DNA of 64,000 nt from Schistocerca nitens (lineage: Eukaryota > Arthropoda > Insecta > Orthoptera > Acrididae): the NCBI RefSeq assembly GCF_023898315.1, contig NC_064616.1, positions 539,019,602 to 539,083,601 of the forward strand. Reading direction: 5' to 3'. Positions 22,611-34,670 of this stretch are shown here, piece after piece (within the stretch, counting starts at the first letter, position 1; the number at the start of each line of letters is the position of its first letter). Position numbers and translations under genes: made by a program. The notes under the pieces were generated by a model. That model was not told the origin of the DNA. It did no database searches and saw nothing but the letters and a program-made list of their open reading frames with translations.

Positions 22611-23689
22611 ATTAACATTTTAATGTTCGGATAATAAGTTGCCGTCTCTTTATCTAAAAATAGATGATGAATGCAGCTAGCCAGTGTCTCTGTGTAATGT
22701 CTTGTCTGTATAGACGTGTATCTGTTGCCTTTAAGATCCCTTCACCTTCACACATAAATCTATACAGTAGAGTAAGGCCCTCCCAGTTCTTGGCTGATCC
22801 GTGATAAGACAGGCGAAAAATTAGACTAACGGAGGATTATTAGTATTATCTCTGTTTTCATTCGCTCTCTCTCTTTCTCTCCTTTATCTATGTACAGTTT
22901 TTAATATAATATTTCACTACGTGAAATCAGCCAAATAGGATCTTTGGTGGAGTCCTTCGTCTTGGTAATCAGCGGCTGGCTTGCTGTAAGAGATCTTTAC
23001 ATTTATTATTACTGTTAAACACTGCAGTCAGTCGGGAGAATCAATCGTTTGGACAATTTGTTCCTTTTACAAAAGATTGCGAATTCCAGATGTGTACGAA
23101 GCCTTTTTGGACGATTTAACACAGACTCAGTGATTGCAGGCTCTCTTCGACAGAGCTGAAACTTCCCCACTAATTACAGGGCCAACATGATCATCAAATG
23201 ATTCAGAAAAAACTCATTCGTTCATTCACTCCAGAACCAAAAAGTCACAAACCTTATTTATGAAGGAAATTGTATATTAAATCCATCTCCATTGCATGTC
23301 CTGACTCCGGTGATTCCACGCCTTAATTATTTTCCTTTTACAGTCTCTTACTTTTCAAACAAACAGCTAGGGGCACAAATGTTAATTGGTTCGCTTTAGC
23401 GAGAAGAAAAGCAGAATATGTATCTCTCAGAAACACGTCAATCCCTCAACAGATACTCCAGAAGCTGTCCTAGTTACCACTCTAACAACCACGTAAAATG
23501 CATATATGCATCTCTGTTATTTCAAAGAATTAACGCACTGGAAAATACTTTGGCGTCGTCGAGCTGTCGCCGCATATATTACGAGAAAATCAGATCAGAT
23601 AACTTTTCCAAAGTGAATGAATGTGGATGGTTTGATTGAAAATGATTAATTGGTGCATGGTAGAAGGTATTTTCTGTGGGGACATTACA
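22611..23689 (-). repeat. 5' LTR of the outer element (uninterrupted copy)
   Basis: This 1.08-kb LTR is the intact partner of 7289-7674 plus 15789-16482. On the minus strand it begins TGTAATGTCCCC. It shows the undisrupted sequence at the site where the nested element inserted in the other LTR (near 22990). Confidence 0.9.
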
Positions 23690-24346
23690 AGCTGACTCAG
23701 CGGCCTTCGCCTCTGCCGCCTCAGCACCGCCTGCCGCAAGGTGATCTGCAGAGCTCTTCCCTCGCTGGCGTGGCTAAGAACGCAGCGACATAGAGGGCCC
23801 TCGATCCGGCGTCAGAATCTGCAGGCTTCCGGCGTGTGTTTGGTGTCAACAAGACTGCCCACAGTAGCGAGCCATAATGTGGTCCGCCGCTGGCTGTCTG
23901 CGAACCCCACGTTTGCCTCAGAGGGTCGAACTAATGACCCGCTTGGGATTGGAATGCTGGCACCCCATCTGCTGCTGTGTGTAGCCGGTGGTGTGACATG
24001 CCTCGACAGCCAGGAGAGCTGCCACTCTTGAATGCTTTGTTAGTGAACAGACACCTACTTGTATGTGGCTGTGTGCCTCTGTTTTGCTAAACACGCCACT
24101 CTGCGTCACGTACTCATAACACTTAGGTTGTCTGGTGGACACCTTCTGCCTGTGACTTGCGCAATGCAAACTGCTGCGTGTACTCTTCCTAGTGGTTCTA
24201 CACCCCTCTGGTCTGTATTTTACTTCGCAATTGCTGATGAGCGTAACTCACTGTAAACAGGCCCGCGCCTTGCTGTAACTCAGAAATATTGCACCAAAAC
24301 TGACTTTTCCTATCCCATACAATAGTGCCGCTACACTATTTACGTT
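23690..24346. other. Unassigned; possibly the rest of the LTR cut at 7288
   Basis: The first 250 bases are GC-rich. The junction with 7284 (CGGC, then the AGCT target site) implies that this DNA was continuous with the sequence left of 7289 before the outer element inserted. It may be the promoter part of the decayed Ty3/gypsy element's 5' LTR. No gene is recognised. Confidence 0.4.
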
Positions 24347-25270
24347 ATTAATCACAAAGATTGGGCCTAATTACATAACTATATGCATAGCGCTACACAA
24401 GGACAGCAAAAAAACGCAATACGCTGCAAAAACTGACGATGCCATACAACTGGTTTTATCTTGCTCATAAAAAATTTCGCAATTATCACTCGAAACTAGT
24501 GACAGACACACTTAAGCTGTGCCCTACATCTACAAGCTGGTGGAAAAAAGGCAAGGGTATAAGGTAGAATCCATATTCTTTTTGATGGGAAATACGTTCA
24601 ACTGACGATGCTGGTGTTGCACAGAGAGGAGTTTAAGAAGTGTGTTACCTGTAAGCATATAGTATCTATCGCTGTTTGACGTAAGAGTTCGCTACAGTTG
24701 CCTGGTCGGAAACCATCCTGCAGGCCAGTTAACCGAAGGCAATACACGCTACGACAACGGATGCTAAAAATGAGTCACAGTTCTAATTACACTTCGAAAC
24801 GGCCACGAAAGAACTAGCACTCGTAATGAATGGGTCATAATGCAGCACATGTACTGTGGGAAATTCATAATCCTAAAAGACTGCAGAGTGCAAAGGGGTT
24901 GGTAGTTGAGCGTGCGTTCTTCTCGATGTACAATCAAAAAAGCCGAAAAGCAAAGCCTTCTCACTACACCCGACACCTCCACCTCCCCCTCTGCCCCTCT
25001 TCGGTGCACCGTCAAGCGTCTGTGTCCCCGATAACACTCTCCATGGCAGTTGTACTCACTCGTCTTTCCACCAACTGACCACCGTCTAAAGACGACGCTC
25101 CTGCGCCTGCACAATAGCATGTATAGTCAACTAAACAATAGGAGGTAAAAGGACGACCACCTCAAGTGCAACTTGTTCGTCTAAAATATACCGACAGAGT
25201 CCCTACACGCCGCCCTCCCAGACAGAGAGCAGCTGTGTCCAGCGACCACCACAGCAGACACGTATCCCCG
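24347..25270 (+). repeat. Left arm of a long inverted repeat
   Basis: This stretch recurs in reverse complement at 33174-32265, with moderate divergence and small gaps; matching landmarks include TTAATCACAAAGAT at the outer end and TAGTCAACTAAACAATAGGAG near 25130. The arms enclose 6.7 kb. Arms of about 0.9 kb suggest a foldback-type or long-TIR DNA element. I recognise no transposase and no clear target duplication. Confidence 0.8.
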
Positions 25271-25670
25271 CCCTCTAGCCCACAGCAGCCTGCCGTTTGG
25301 AGATGAGAAACATTGCGTCTGTGTTTTATTCCTATAAGCCTGTGGTGTGGAAGCTGTATAGATTATGCCATGTGATTTTCAGTTTTCCGTGAGAACCAGG
25401 ATCGAATCGTGTCAATGTCGGTTTAGCAGCAGATGACGTGGCTCTCTAAGTCATGGTAGATAAAGTGTATGGCGGTCAACACTGATTGGGTGTGTTACAA
25501 CCGAAAAAAACACTGTATTTAACTGATTATGAAAGAGCAACATGGGAGCCCTCTCGTGTGATCGATATTCTGCTGGATATTATCTTCCTACAGTAACTAC
25601 ATCTACATCTACATTTATACTCCGCAAGCCACCCAACGGTGTGTAGCGGAGGGCACTTTACGTGCCACTG

Positions 25671-28496
25671 TCAATACCTCCCTTTCCTGTTCCAGTCGCG
25701 TATGGTTCGCGGGAAGAACGACTGTCTGAAAGCCTCCGTGCGCGCTCTAATCTCTCTAATTTTTCATTCGTGATCTCCTCGAGAGGTATAAGTAGGGGGA
25801 AGCGATACCTCATCCAGAAACGCACCCTCTCGAAACCTGGCGAGTAAGCTACACCGCGATGCAGAGCGCCTCTCTTGCAGAGTCTGCCACTTAAGTTTAT
25901 TAAACATCTCCGTAACGCTATCACGGTTACCAAATAACCCTGTGACGAAACGCGCCGCTCTTCTTTGGATCTTCTCTACCTCCTCCGTCAACCCGATCTG
26001 GTACGGATCCCACACTGATGAGCAATACTCAAGTATAGGTCGAACGAGTGTTTTGTAAGCCACCTCCTTTGTTGCTGGACTACATTTTCTAAGCACTCTC
26101 CCAATGAATCTCAACCTGGTACCCGCCTTACCAACAATTAATTTTATATGATCATTCCACTTCAAATCGTTCCGCACGCATACTCCCAGATATTTTACAG
26201 AAGTAACTGCTACCAGTGTTTGTTACGCTATCATATAATCATACAATAAAGGGTCCTTCTTTCTGTGTATTCGCAATACATTACATTTGTCTATGTTAAG
26301 AGGCAGTTGCCACTCCCTGCACCAAGTGCCTATCCGCTGCAGATCTTCCTGCATTTCGCTACAATTTTCTAATGCTGCAACTTCTCTGTATACTACAGCA
26401 TCATCCGCGAAAATCCGCATGAAACTTCCGACACTATCTACTACGTCATTTATATATATTGTGAAAAGCAATGGTCCCATAACACTCCCCTGTGGCACGC
26501 CAGAGGTTACTTTAACGTCTGTAGACGTCTCTCCATTGATAATAACATGCTGTGTTCTGTTTGCTAAAAACTCTTCAATCCAGCCACACAGCTGGTCTGA
26601 TATTCCGTAGGCTCATACTTTGTTTATCAGGCGACAGTGCGGAACTGTATCGAACGCCTTCCGGAAGTCAAGAAAAATATCATGTACCTGGGAGACTGTA
26701 TCTAAAATTTTCTAGGTCTCATCAACAAATAAAGCGAGTTGGGTCTCACACGATCGCTGTTTCCGAAATCCATGTTGATTCCTACAGAGTAGATTCTGGG
26801 TTTCCAAAAACGACATGATACCTGAGCAAAAAACATGTTCTAAAATTCTACAACAGATCGACGTCAGAGATATAGGTCTATAGTTTTGCGCATCTGCTGG
26901 ACGACCCTTCTTGAAGACTGGGACTACCTGTGCTCTTTTCCAATCATTTGGAACCCTCCGTTCCTCTAGAGACTTGCGGTACACGGCTATTAGAAGGGGG
27001 GCAAGTTCTTTCGCGTACTCTGTGTAGAATCGAATTGGTATCCCGTCAGGTCCAGTGGACTTTCCTCTGTTGAGTGATTCCAGTTGCTTTTCTATTCCTT
27101 GGACACTTATTTCGATGTCAGCCATTTTTTCGTTTGTGCGAGGATTTAGAGAAGGAACAGCAGTGCGGTCTTCCTCTATGAAACAGCTTTGGAAAAAGGT
27201 GTTAAGTATTTCAGCTTTACGCGTGTCATCCTCTGTTTCAATGCCATCATCATCCCGGAGTGCCTGGATATGCTGTTTCGAGCCACTTACTGATTTAACG
27301 TAAGACCAGAACTTCCTAGGATTTTCTGTCAAGTCGGTACATAGAATTTTACTTTCGAATTCACTGAACGCTTCACGCATAGCCCTCCTTACGCTAACTT
27401 TGACATCGTTTAGCTTCTGTTTGTCTGAGATGTTTTGGCTGCGTTTAAACTTGGAGTGAAGCTCTCTTTGCTTTCGCAGTAGTTTCCTAACTTTGTTGTT
27501 GTACCACGATGGGTTTTTCCCGTCCCTCACAGTTTTACTCGGCACGTACCTGCCTAAAACGCATTTTACGATTGCCTTGAACTTTTTCCATAAACACTCA
27601 ACATTGTCAGAGTCGGAACAGAAATTTTCGTTTTGATCTGTTAGGTAGTCTGAAATCTGCCTTCTATTGCTCTTGCTAAACAGATAAACCTTCCTTCCTT
27701 TTTTTATATTCCTATTAACTTCCATATTCAGGGATGCTGCAACGGCCTTATGATCACTGATTCCCTGTTCTGCACATACAGAGTCGAAAAGTTCGGGTCT
27801 GTTTGTTATCAGCAGGTCCAAGATGTTATTTCCACGAGTCGGTTCTCTGTTTAATTGCTCGAGGTAATTTTCGGATAGTGCACTCAGTATAATGTCACTC
27901 GATGCTCTGTCCCTACCACCCGTCCTAAACATCTGAGTGTCCCAGTCTATATCTGGTAAATTGAAATCTCCACCTAAGACTATAACATGCTGAGAAAATT
28001 TATGTGAAATGTATTCCAAATTTTCTCTCAGTTGTTCTGCCACTAATGCTGCTGAGTCGGGAGGTCGGTAAAAGGAGCCAATTATTAACCTAGCACGGTT
28101 GTTGAGTGTAACCTCCACCCATAATAATTCACAGGAACTATCCACTTCTACTTCACTACAGGATAAACTACTACTAACAGCGACAAACACTCCACCACCG
28201 GTTGCATGCAATCTATCCTTTCTAAACACCGTCTGTACCTTTGTAAAAATTTCGGCAGAATTTATCTCTGGCTTCAGCCAGCTTTCTGTACCTATAACGA
28301 TTTCAGCTTCGGTGCGTTCTATCAGCGCTTGAAGTTCCGGTACTTTACCAACGCAGCTTCGACAGTTGACAATTACAATACCGATTGCTGCTTGGTCCCC
28401 GCATGTCCTGACTTTGCCCCGCACCCGTTGAGGCTGTTGCCCTTTCTGTACTTTCCCAAGGCCATCTAACCTAAAACACCGCCCAGCCCACGCCAC
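25671..28496 (-). pseudogene. CR1 ORF2: endonuclease and reverse transcriptase
   Basis: One frame is maintained over about 940 codons with four in-frame stops (near 26712, 26610, 26223 and 25764). Endonuclease: NCRSCVGKVPELQALI, GTESWLKP, SFYRPPDS, GGDFNLPDIDW and GISDHKAV at about residues 40-255. Reverse transcriptase: GPDGIPIRF, VPVFKKGRP, NYRPISLTSI, NQHGFRKQRSC, GVPQGSVMGPLLF and the catalytic FADDAVVY. The C-terminus shows ILEYCSSVWDP and FFPRTIRDWN. The enzyme nicks target DNA and primes cDNA synthesis from it. The exact start is unclear; an ATG in another frame overlaps at about 28500. Confidence 0.9.
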
Positions 28497-28506
28497 ATAA
28501 CCCCTG

Positions 28507-29481
28507 CTACCCGTGTAGCCGCTTGTTGCGTGTAGTGGACTCCTGACCTATCCAGCGGAACCCGAAACCCCACCACCCTGTGGCGCAAGTCGAGGAATCT
28601 GCAGCCACACGGTCGCAGAACCGTCTCAGCCTCTGATTCAGACCCTCCACTCGGCTCTGTACCAAAGGTCCGCAGTCAGTCCTGTCGACGATGCTGCAGA
28701 TGGTGAGCTCTGCTTTCATCCCGCTAGCGAGACTGGCAGTCTTCACCAAATCAGATAGCCGCCGGAAGCCAGAGAGGATTTCCTCCGATCCATAGCGACA
28801 CACATCATTGGTGCCGACATGAGCGACCACCAGCAGATGGGTGCACCCTGTACCCTTCATGGCATCCGGAAGGACCCTTTCCACATCTGGAATGACTCCC
28901 CCCGGTATGCACACGGATTGCACATTGGTTTTCTTCCCCTCTCTTACTGCCATTTCCCTAAGGGGCCCCATTACGCGCCTGACGTTGGAGCTCCCAACTA
29001 TCAGAAAGCCCACCCTCTGCGACCGCCCGGATCTTGCAGACTGAGGGGCAACCTCTGGAACAGGAGAAGCAGACATGTCAGGCCGAAGGTCAGTATCAGC
29101 CTGAGACAGAGCCTGAAACCGGTTCGTCAGATAAACTGGGAGGCCTTCCGTTCAGCCCTCCGGAATGTCTTTCGCCCCCTGCCACACCTTGAGACGATCT
29201 CCCACTCTACCACAGGTGAGGGATCAGCCTCAATGCGGGCAGTATCCCTGGCAACCACAGTCGTAGTCCGATCGGGGGATGCGTGGGACGAGCTGGCCGT
29301 CCCCGCAAAAACCCCCATCCGGACCCCCACAGTGATGCCCATTGGCAACAGCCTCAAGCTGTGTGACCGAAGCCAACACTGCCTGAAGCTGGGAGCGAAG
29401 GGATGCCAACTCAGCCTGCATCCGAACACAGCAGTTGCAGTCCCTATCCATGCTAAAAACTGTTGTGCAAAGAACGTCTGA
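28507..29481 (-). pseudogene. CR1 ORF1 with SGNH-type esterase domain
   Basis: The N-terminal part (29451-29230) has several Cys/His and a short coiled coil (MQAELASLRSQLQAVL). After frame changes, the esterase region begins near 29010: IVGSSNVRRV carries the nucleophile-type GxS block, and VVAHVGTNDV carries the Gly-x-Asn-Asp block of SGNH hydrolases. The final block with Asp and His (DRSGVH, about 28558-28541) is in the next frame, so another frameshift lies near 28590-28600. CR1 ORF1 proteins are known to carry such esterases; their job in retrotransposition is not settled. Confidence 0.8.
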
Positions 29482-30751
29482 ACTAATCTACAGAGAGCGC
29501 AAACAAATCGACAAAATTTAAACGGTTATTGAAATACAAGATTGCAGTAACGCTGCTACTTGCGCACTGCTGACACACTGCTCGGCGGCGGAAGGAGACT
29601 ACGCGATTTTACACTATTCAGGTACTAAAACGCGATGATACAACTCTCAAATACAATAATACGCCCGAAATTTATGAATTAAACAATGCAAGTACCAAAA
29701 ACACGCAAAGAAATTAAGAATTAAACTATGTAACAAATGAGTGAGCTAGGAGTATACGACTTGCTGCTGCAGCTGCTTATCCAACGGCGGCAGGGAGCAC
29801 ACTGGTGATGAATCTTTACACTGGTCTGTGAATGTGACTTTGATCACGAACCACCTGCTCCAATGAATCAATACCTGTATATTTTATAGGATCACCACAT
29901 ATGTTTGGGTGATAGACATGAATGTACCCTGAGAGACACAGATCTTCTTCGGACTACCTGTATGTTGTTTGGAGATGTGCCGCAAAATCTTCGTCCTTCC
30001 TCCATGCCTTTTATGATGTGCAGTTCTCCTAATTTTCCCAACAAGAAACACCCCCATAACTGCTCAATCTATCTCTTCTACCACCTCATGTTGCGGGGGA
30101 GAGCTTCGTTTTGCGCCGGTATTACACACTGTAAAAGACTGGCGGAGCTATGAGACCATGTTCCCATTTCCACTGAGTGGTCAAATCGCGCTCGCGTCGC
30201 ATCAACTCCATTCGTCTTGTTTCCCCATAGGATGCAACAGGTATTAGATTTAGCGCTCTCTGTCTTCCGTACAGTTCAGACTTAAATTAGGATGATCACA
30301 TGGACTAAGCTGCAGGAAGGGCGGGCCAGAGACTTAGGAGCAGTTGTACAAGATGCTGAGGGTCTGTCTGAATATAGCTCTGGAGTTCTTGGTGAATGGG
30401 ATCCTCAGCAGATATGTTCGACAAAAAGAAAGGTGACTCGTTTCGAGATATGAGAGTAGCATTAAAATGATTCGCCAGTGGCTGTAATCATTAAAAGACA
30501 TCTCTACAGGATCCAACGCAAATATGTCGTTGAATGGATCGACTTGATTCCAAATTGCGGACAGCATTTCTGCCTGAAAGTGTAACACTATTAGTGACCG
30601 TGTGTGCCTGTAAACTCAAGACCGCTTTTTATACAGGGTGAAGGTAACATAGACGTTATGATCGTGTTTTTTAATAGCGCAATCCTTACGTGAAATGTAT
30701 GTTGTGGGGTGTAGAATATCTCTGTGGTCAGTTTCAGATGTTGTTTCTCAA
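29482..30751. other. CR1 5' region followed by unassigned DNA
   Basis: The first 300 bases (to about 29800) may be the 5' untranslated region of the LINE; GCTGCT...GGCGGC motifs repeat near 29570-29600 and 29760-29790. Beyond that, several open frames under 90 codons occur (for example 30334-30588, minus) but no domain is recognised. Confidence 0.4.
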
Positions 30752-30932
30752 GGCCGCGCGTGATTAGCCGAGCGGTCTAAAGGCGCTTCAGTCATGGACT
30801 GTGCGGCTGGTCCCGGCGGAGGTTCGAGTCCTCCCTCGGGCATGGGTGTGTCTGTTTGTCCTTAGGATAATTTAGGTTAAGTAGTTTGTAAGCTTAGCAG
30901 TTAAGTCCTATAAGGTTTCACATATTTTTTTC
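30752..30932 (+). mobile_element. tRNA-headed SINE (family A), internally shortened tail
   Basis: The head reads ATTAGCCGAGCGGTCTAA (A-box region of a type II tRNA with long variable arm) and GGTTCGAGTCC (B box), followed by GGGCATGGG and the tail TGTCCTTAGGATAATTTAGG. TTTCTCAA flanks both ends (30744-30751 and 30934-30941), an approximate target duplication. It lacks the segment between GTAAGCTTAG and CAGTTAAGTCC that fuller copies have. Confidence 0.85.
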
Positions 30933-31937
30933 ATTTCTCAATAGTGCTCCTCGAAAAGAACATCATGTTCCCTCCATAGATTCAAAGTTGTCCTACTTGG
31001 CGAGTGTAATGCGGATGCTGAAAAAAAAGTTACCAGCCATACAAAGTGAGCCTCATCAACAATTTAATTAATTAGCCTATCAAATTGATATCAATGATGT
31101 GCCACCTAGCGGGTGGAAGAGATGACTAGGGTAACACGGAATGATTCTTCACAAGCTTTTGTTTTCTTTTCGTTGCGACCATATCTTTTAACGAAATTTT
31201 TATCTCCCGCCTACACAAGGCGAGATACGCTCTCACGATTTGTTTCGTAAATACTAGTAAGATATAGCATCGAATTGGTAAAAGGCTACCTGTCATAGTG
31301 TACATAATAGCTACGATCTCTTGAATTATAGCTTTTTGTTGTTAAACGTTAAGTGAATTTTTTTTCCGACATGTGTGCTAATGGCGTGAGAGCTTGTCTG
31401 AAATGTTTGTAATGCACATGTGCATGTGAGTTTATTTACAGTTACCGAACTCGAGAGAAGCTTTGAGGTCGTGTAATTTGTTCAACAAGGTGGATTAACT
31501 TGCTTAATATAGATTTTCTTTAGTTTAAATTCTCACTTTTTCTTTACTCTGATGACGGTTTCCAAATAAAGGGGACATTCTGCGGTGATCGGTTGTTCTC
31601 GCATGAAAATAGTCGAAGATTTTTTTTTCCTGATTTTACGCAGGGTCGGCATGTCTCTGCTGATCGTTTGTGATGGGTGGCTGTACGTTTCGCTGGACGT
31701 CACAAAATAATGAGCTGCGACTGCAGTCGAACGTAAAAACTATACCGATTTTGCTCCTAAAACTAAAAGAAAATGGACTTTACCTATTTTCGTGGAAAAA
31801 GGAAGCTTGTTATTGTCGCAAGTGTGTTTTGCTTTTTTTAATAGGTGCTTGATTATAGATGCATTGATATTAAATAGAATTGTTTGCTCTCCGTCACCTA
31901 ACAGTGGACTGCAGCAAGGAGGGGGAGGAGGGAGTGT
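30933..31937. other. Unassigned DNA inside the long inverted repeat
   Basis: AT-rich, with no recognised gene, RNA or repeat. If the flanking arms are a transposon's ends, this would be part of its interior. Confidence 0.4.
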
Positions 31938-33174
31938 CTACTGTGCTGGTCGCTGGACACAGCTGCTCTCTGTCTGTGAGGGCTGCGTGTCAGGACTCTG
32001 TCGGTATATTTTAGACGAACAAGTTGCACTTAAGGTGGTCATCCTTTTATCTCCTATTGTTTAGTTGACTATACACGCTTCTGTGGTGTCATAGGAGCGT
32101 TGAGTTAAGGCGGTGGCTAGATGGTGGAAAGCCGAGTTTTGCAGGCCATCTGGATCGTTCTCCAGATGAGCTATGTTATGCTACTTAATTTCACCTTTTG
32201 TTGTCGAGGATCGTCGTCTCAAGGCATGCCACTGATTGCGAGTGGCGCAAAGGGGGTGCGTCTACTGCCAGCGGTCGCCGGACACAGCCGCTTTCTGCCA
32301 AGGGGCGGTGTGTGGGGTATCTGTCGCTATATTTTAGAAAAAAAGTTGCATTTGAGGCGGCCGTCATTTTATCTCCTATTGTTTAGTTGACTATGCACGC
32401 TATTGTGCAGGTGTGGCAGCGTTGGCTTAAGGCGGCGGCCAGATGGTGGAAATCCGAGTGCGGACAGTGGCCTTAGATGGTGGTAATGGGGGCACGAGAC
32501 ACTCTGTGGAGCATCGTAGAGAGGGGGACGGGGGAGGGGGTGGCGTGAGGGGAAGTGAGAAGGTTTTGGTTTTCGGCTTTTTGTGATTGTACATGCAGAA
32601 GAACGCACATTCAACTACCGCCCCTTCTGCACTCTGCAGTCTTTTAGTACGAAGATTTTCCCCCAGTACATGTGGAGCATTATGACGAGTTCATTACGAG
32701 TGCTGCTTTTTTCACGAGAATTTTGAAGCCTAATTGCAACTGTGATGCATTTATTTTCCATCCATTGTGGTAGTGTTTATTGGATTCGATTACCTGGGCT
32801 GCAGGATGGTCTTTGAGCAGGTATCTGTAGCGAACTCTGACGTGAAACAGCGATAGATACTGTATGCTTACAGGTAATACACTTATTAAACTCGTCTCTG
32901 TCCAACACCAGCATTATCAGTTGAACGTATTTCCCACAAAAAAGAATGAAGATAGTACCTTACACACCTGCCTTTTTCCCGCCAGCTTGTAGGTATAGGG
33001 TATACTTTGAGGGTGTCTGTTGCTAGTTCCGAGTGGTATTGCGAAATTTTTCCCAGCATGATACCACCAGTTGCAGGGTATCGTCAGTTTTTAAGTTGTA
33101 TTGCGGTTTTATGCTGTCCTTGTGTGGCACTATGCTTATGACTGTGTAATTTGTCCTGATCTTTGTGATTAACA
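31938..33174 (-). repeat. Right arm of the long inverted repeat, with an internal 325-bp duplication
   Basis: Positions 33174-32265 match 24347-25270 in reverse complement. The innermost part is present twice in direct orientation: 31945-32150 and 32270-32475, offset 325 bases, both with CTATTGTTTAGTTGACTAT. The left arm has one copy. The duplication therefore arose after, or independently of, the inverted pair. Confidence 0.8.
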
Positions 33175-33199
33175 TTCATTGAAATTAAGATTAGTGAGA

Positions 33200-34670
33200 A
33201 TCTCAGACAGGCAGGTACTAGAGATGTTAAAATATGAGAAGATTCTCATAACAGTACACTGAAAAATAATGTTAGTATATTGCCTCAGAATGTCAGGGAA
33301 TTAAAAAACAACGTAGACGAGCTTCCTGTTTGTTTAGAATATTTAGAAACTGAGATTTGAATAGATGTACTATGCCTCACTGAACATCATATAGTCACAG
33401 GTATGGAAATGGTAAATGTAGGTGGATAAAAGCTTTCAGCACATGTAAGTAGAGACACTATGAAGAGAGGAGGAGTTGCCATATATTTTAAAATCTGTCA
33501 TAGTGCGAAAAACTGAGAAACTAAAAAAAAATTTGCGCTGTGCAACATACAGAAGCATGTGCGTGTGAGCTTATACGAAATAATGGCACTTTTATTATTG
33601 TAGCCGTATATAGGTCCCGTTTAGGAAATTTTGAGCTATTTCTGAAAAACTTGGATTCTTTGTTGTGGTATCTGTCAGTCAGAGGAAAGCAAATTACTGT
33701 TTGTGGGACTTGCAATGTAGATTTTCTGAAAGAGTCTGATGGAAAGCTTGACCTTGAAGTTTTACTTTGTTCTTTCAATCTGACGTCAGTTATTGATTTT
33801 CTTACTCGGGTGGTACAGGAAAGCAGCACACTGATAGATTATGACTTCATAGACAAAGATAAATTTAATCACGTAAAAATTTTCCTATTAAGATTTGTCT
33901 GACTGATCAAGATACACATATAGTTACAGTAAATGATATTGCTCCATCAGTAATGTGAAACAGTCCTCCAAAATAGTGCGGTCAATCAACAATTTAAGAA
34001 TTTACTATCTTAGGTAAAGCTTACAACACTTACTCTGGGATGGGGTGTAGAGCAAACCTGATGCTAACTTAAAATTTAACCTATTTCATGATACCCTTGT
34101 GAGTATATTTGAAAACAGTTTCCCTAAGAAAACAGAAATATAATTGTAAGAAACCATATAAAAAGCTAGGGCTTACTAAAGAGATAAAAATATCTTGTAA
34201 ACAGAAAAGGGAAATCTATCTTATAGCTAAGAGGAGTAATGATCCCGAAGCAGTGAAACATCATAAAAACTAAGGCACTATATTAAGAAAAGTGATTAAA
34301 AAGTCCAGAAGTATGTGAATTATGTTTGAGATTAGCACATCTAATAAAAAAATTAAAACAATTTGGAATATTGTTCAAAGGTAAACAGGGCAACCGAGAG
34401 CACAGGAAGACTGTATTCTAGCAAACTCAAAGAAAAGTTTCTTAACAAGAAGTTAGAAGAAGAAAACACTTTTAATTATCATTTTGTAAGTGTTGCAGAG
34501 AAAATAGAATCCAGCTATTCATTAGAAAACGCAATGCAGTATATGGAAAGGCAATACCTATGAAATCTGATAAAATTGAAATTCAATCATCCACCTCTCC
34601 TACTGAAATTAGGAAAATAATCAATTTACTCAGTTTCCAGACCAAAAATAAATAAAGTGCACTAACCTAA
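33200..34670 (+). pseudogene. LINE fragment: endonuclease to start of RT
   Basis: In several frames on the plus strand: VLCLTEHHI near 33370-33395, AVYRSRLGNFELFLKNL (33600-33650), the CGDFN-like block CGTCNVDFL (33700-33728), SVIDFLTRVVQESSTLID (33787-33840), and downstream NTFNYHFVSVAEKIESSY (34460-34520), which in LINE ORF2 lies between endonuclease and RT. RT itself is absent after about 34650. It is decayed by stops and frameshifts and differs clearly from the CR1 copy at 25597-29481. The family is jockey/CR1-like; I cannot be more exact. Confidence 0.75.

Larger units (their letters stand above)
7289..23689 (-). mobile_element. LTR retrotransposon with split left LTR (outer nested element)
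   Basis: A sequence of about 1080 bases at 22611-23689 recurs at 7289-7674 and then 15789-16482, that is, interrupted by the inserted element at 7675-15784. These are the two LTRs. The internal part (16483-22610) encodes Gag, protease and a shortened Pol on the minus strand. A primer-binding site abuts the right LTR at 22609-22587, and a purine-rich tract (GCGAGGGGCAT on the minus strand, 16493-16483) abuts the left LTR, which confirms the orientation. The flanks are AGTT (7285-7288) and AGCT (23690-23693), a target duplication with one mismatch. The border at 7289 is uncertain by about 3 bases. Most of RT, RNase H and integrase is missing, so it needed help from another element. Confidence 0.9.
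25597..29481 (-). mobile_element. Nearly complete CR1-type LINE
   Basis: On the minus strand it carries an ORF1 with an esterase-like domain (about 29481-28510), an ORF2 with endonuclease and RT (28496-25671), and a 3' end with repeated GTAGAT units at 25620-25597, the kind of short-unit tail known for CR1-group LINEs. Domain content and order fit CR1. The 5' untranslated part may extend to about 29800. Few breaks are present, so insertion was fairly recent. It lies between the two arms of the long inverted repeat. Confidence 0.88.

Noticed and set aside
28819-29481. 220-codon plus-strand frame
   Set aside because: It is antisense to the CR1 ORF1 esterase region.
30760-30845. tRNA gene candidates (also 18150-18237, 40645-40730, 61787-61870, 63330-63415)
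   Set aside because: A and B boxes are present, but each is followed by a shared SINE tail and flanked by target duplications; they are SINE heads.
24347-33174. CRISPR-like or viral integration reading of the inverted repeat
   Set aside because: No spacer-repeat array exists, and the interior is a LINE plus unassigned DNA.
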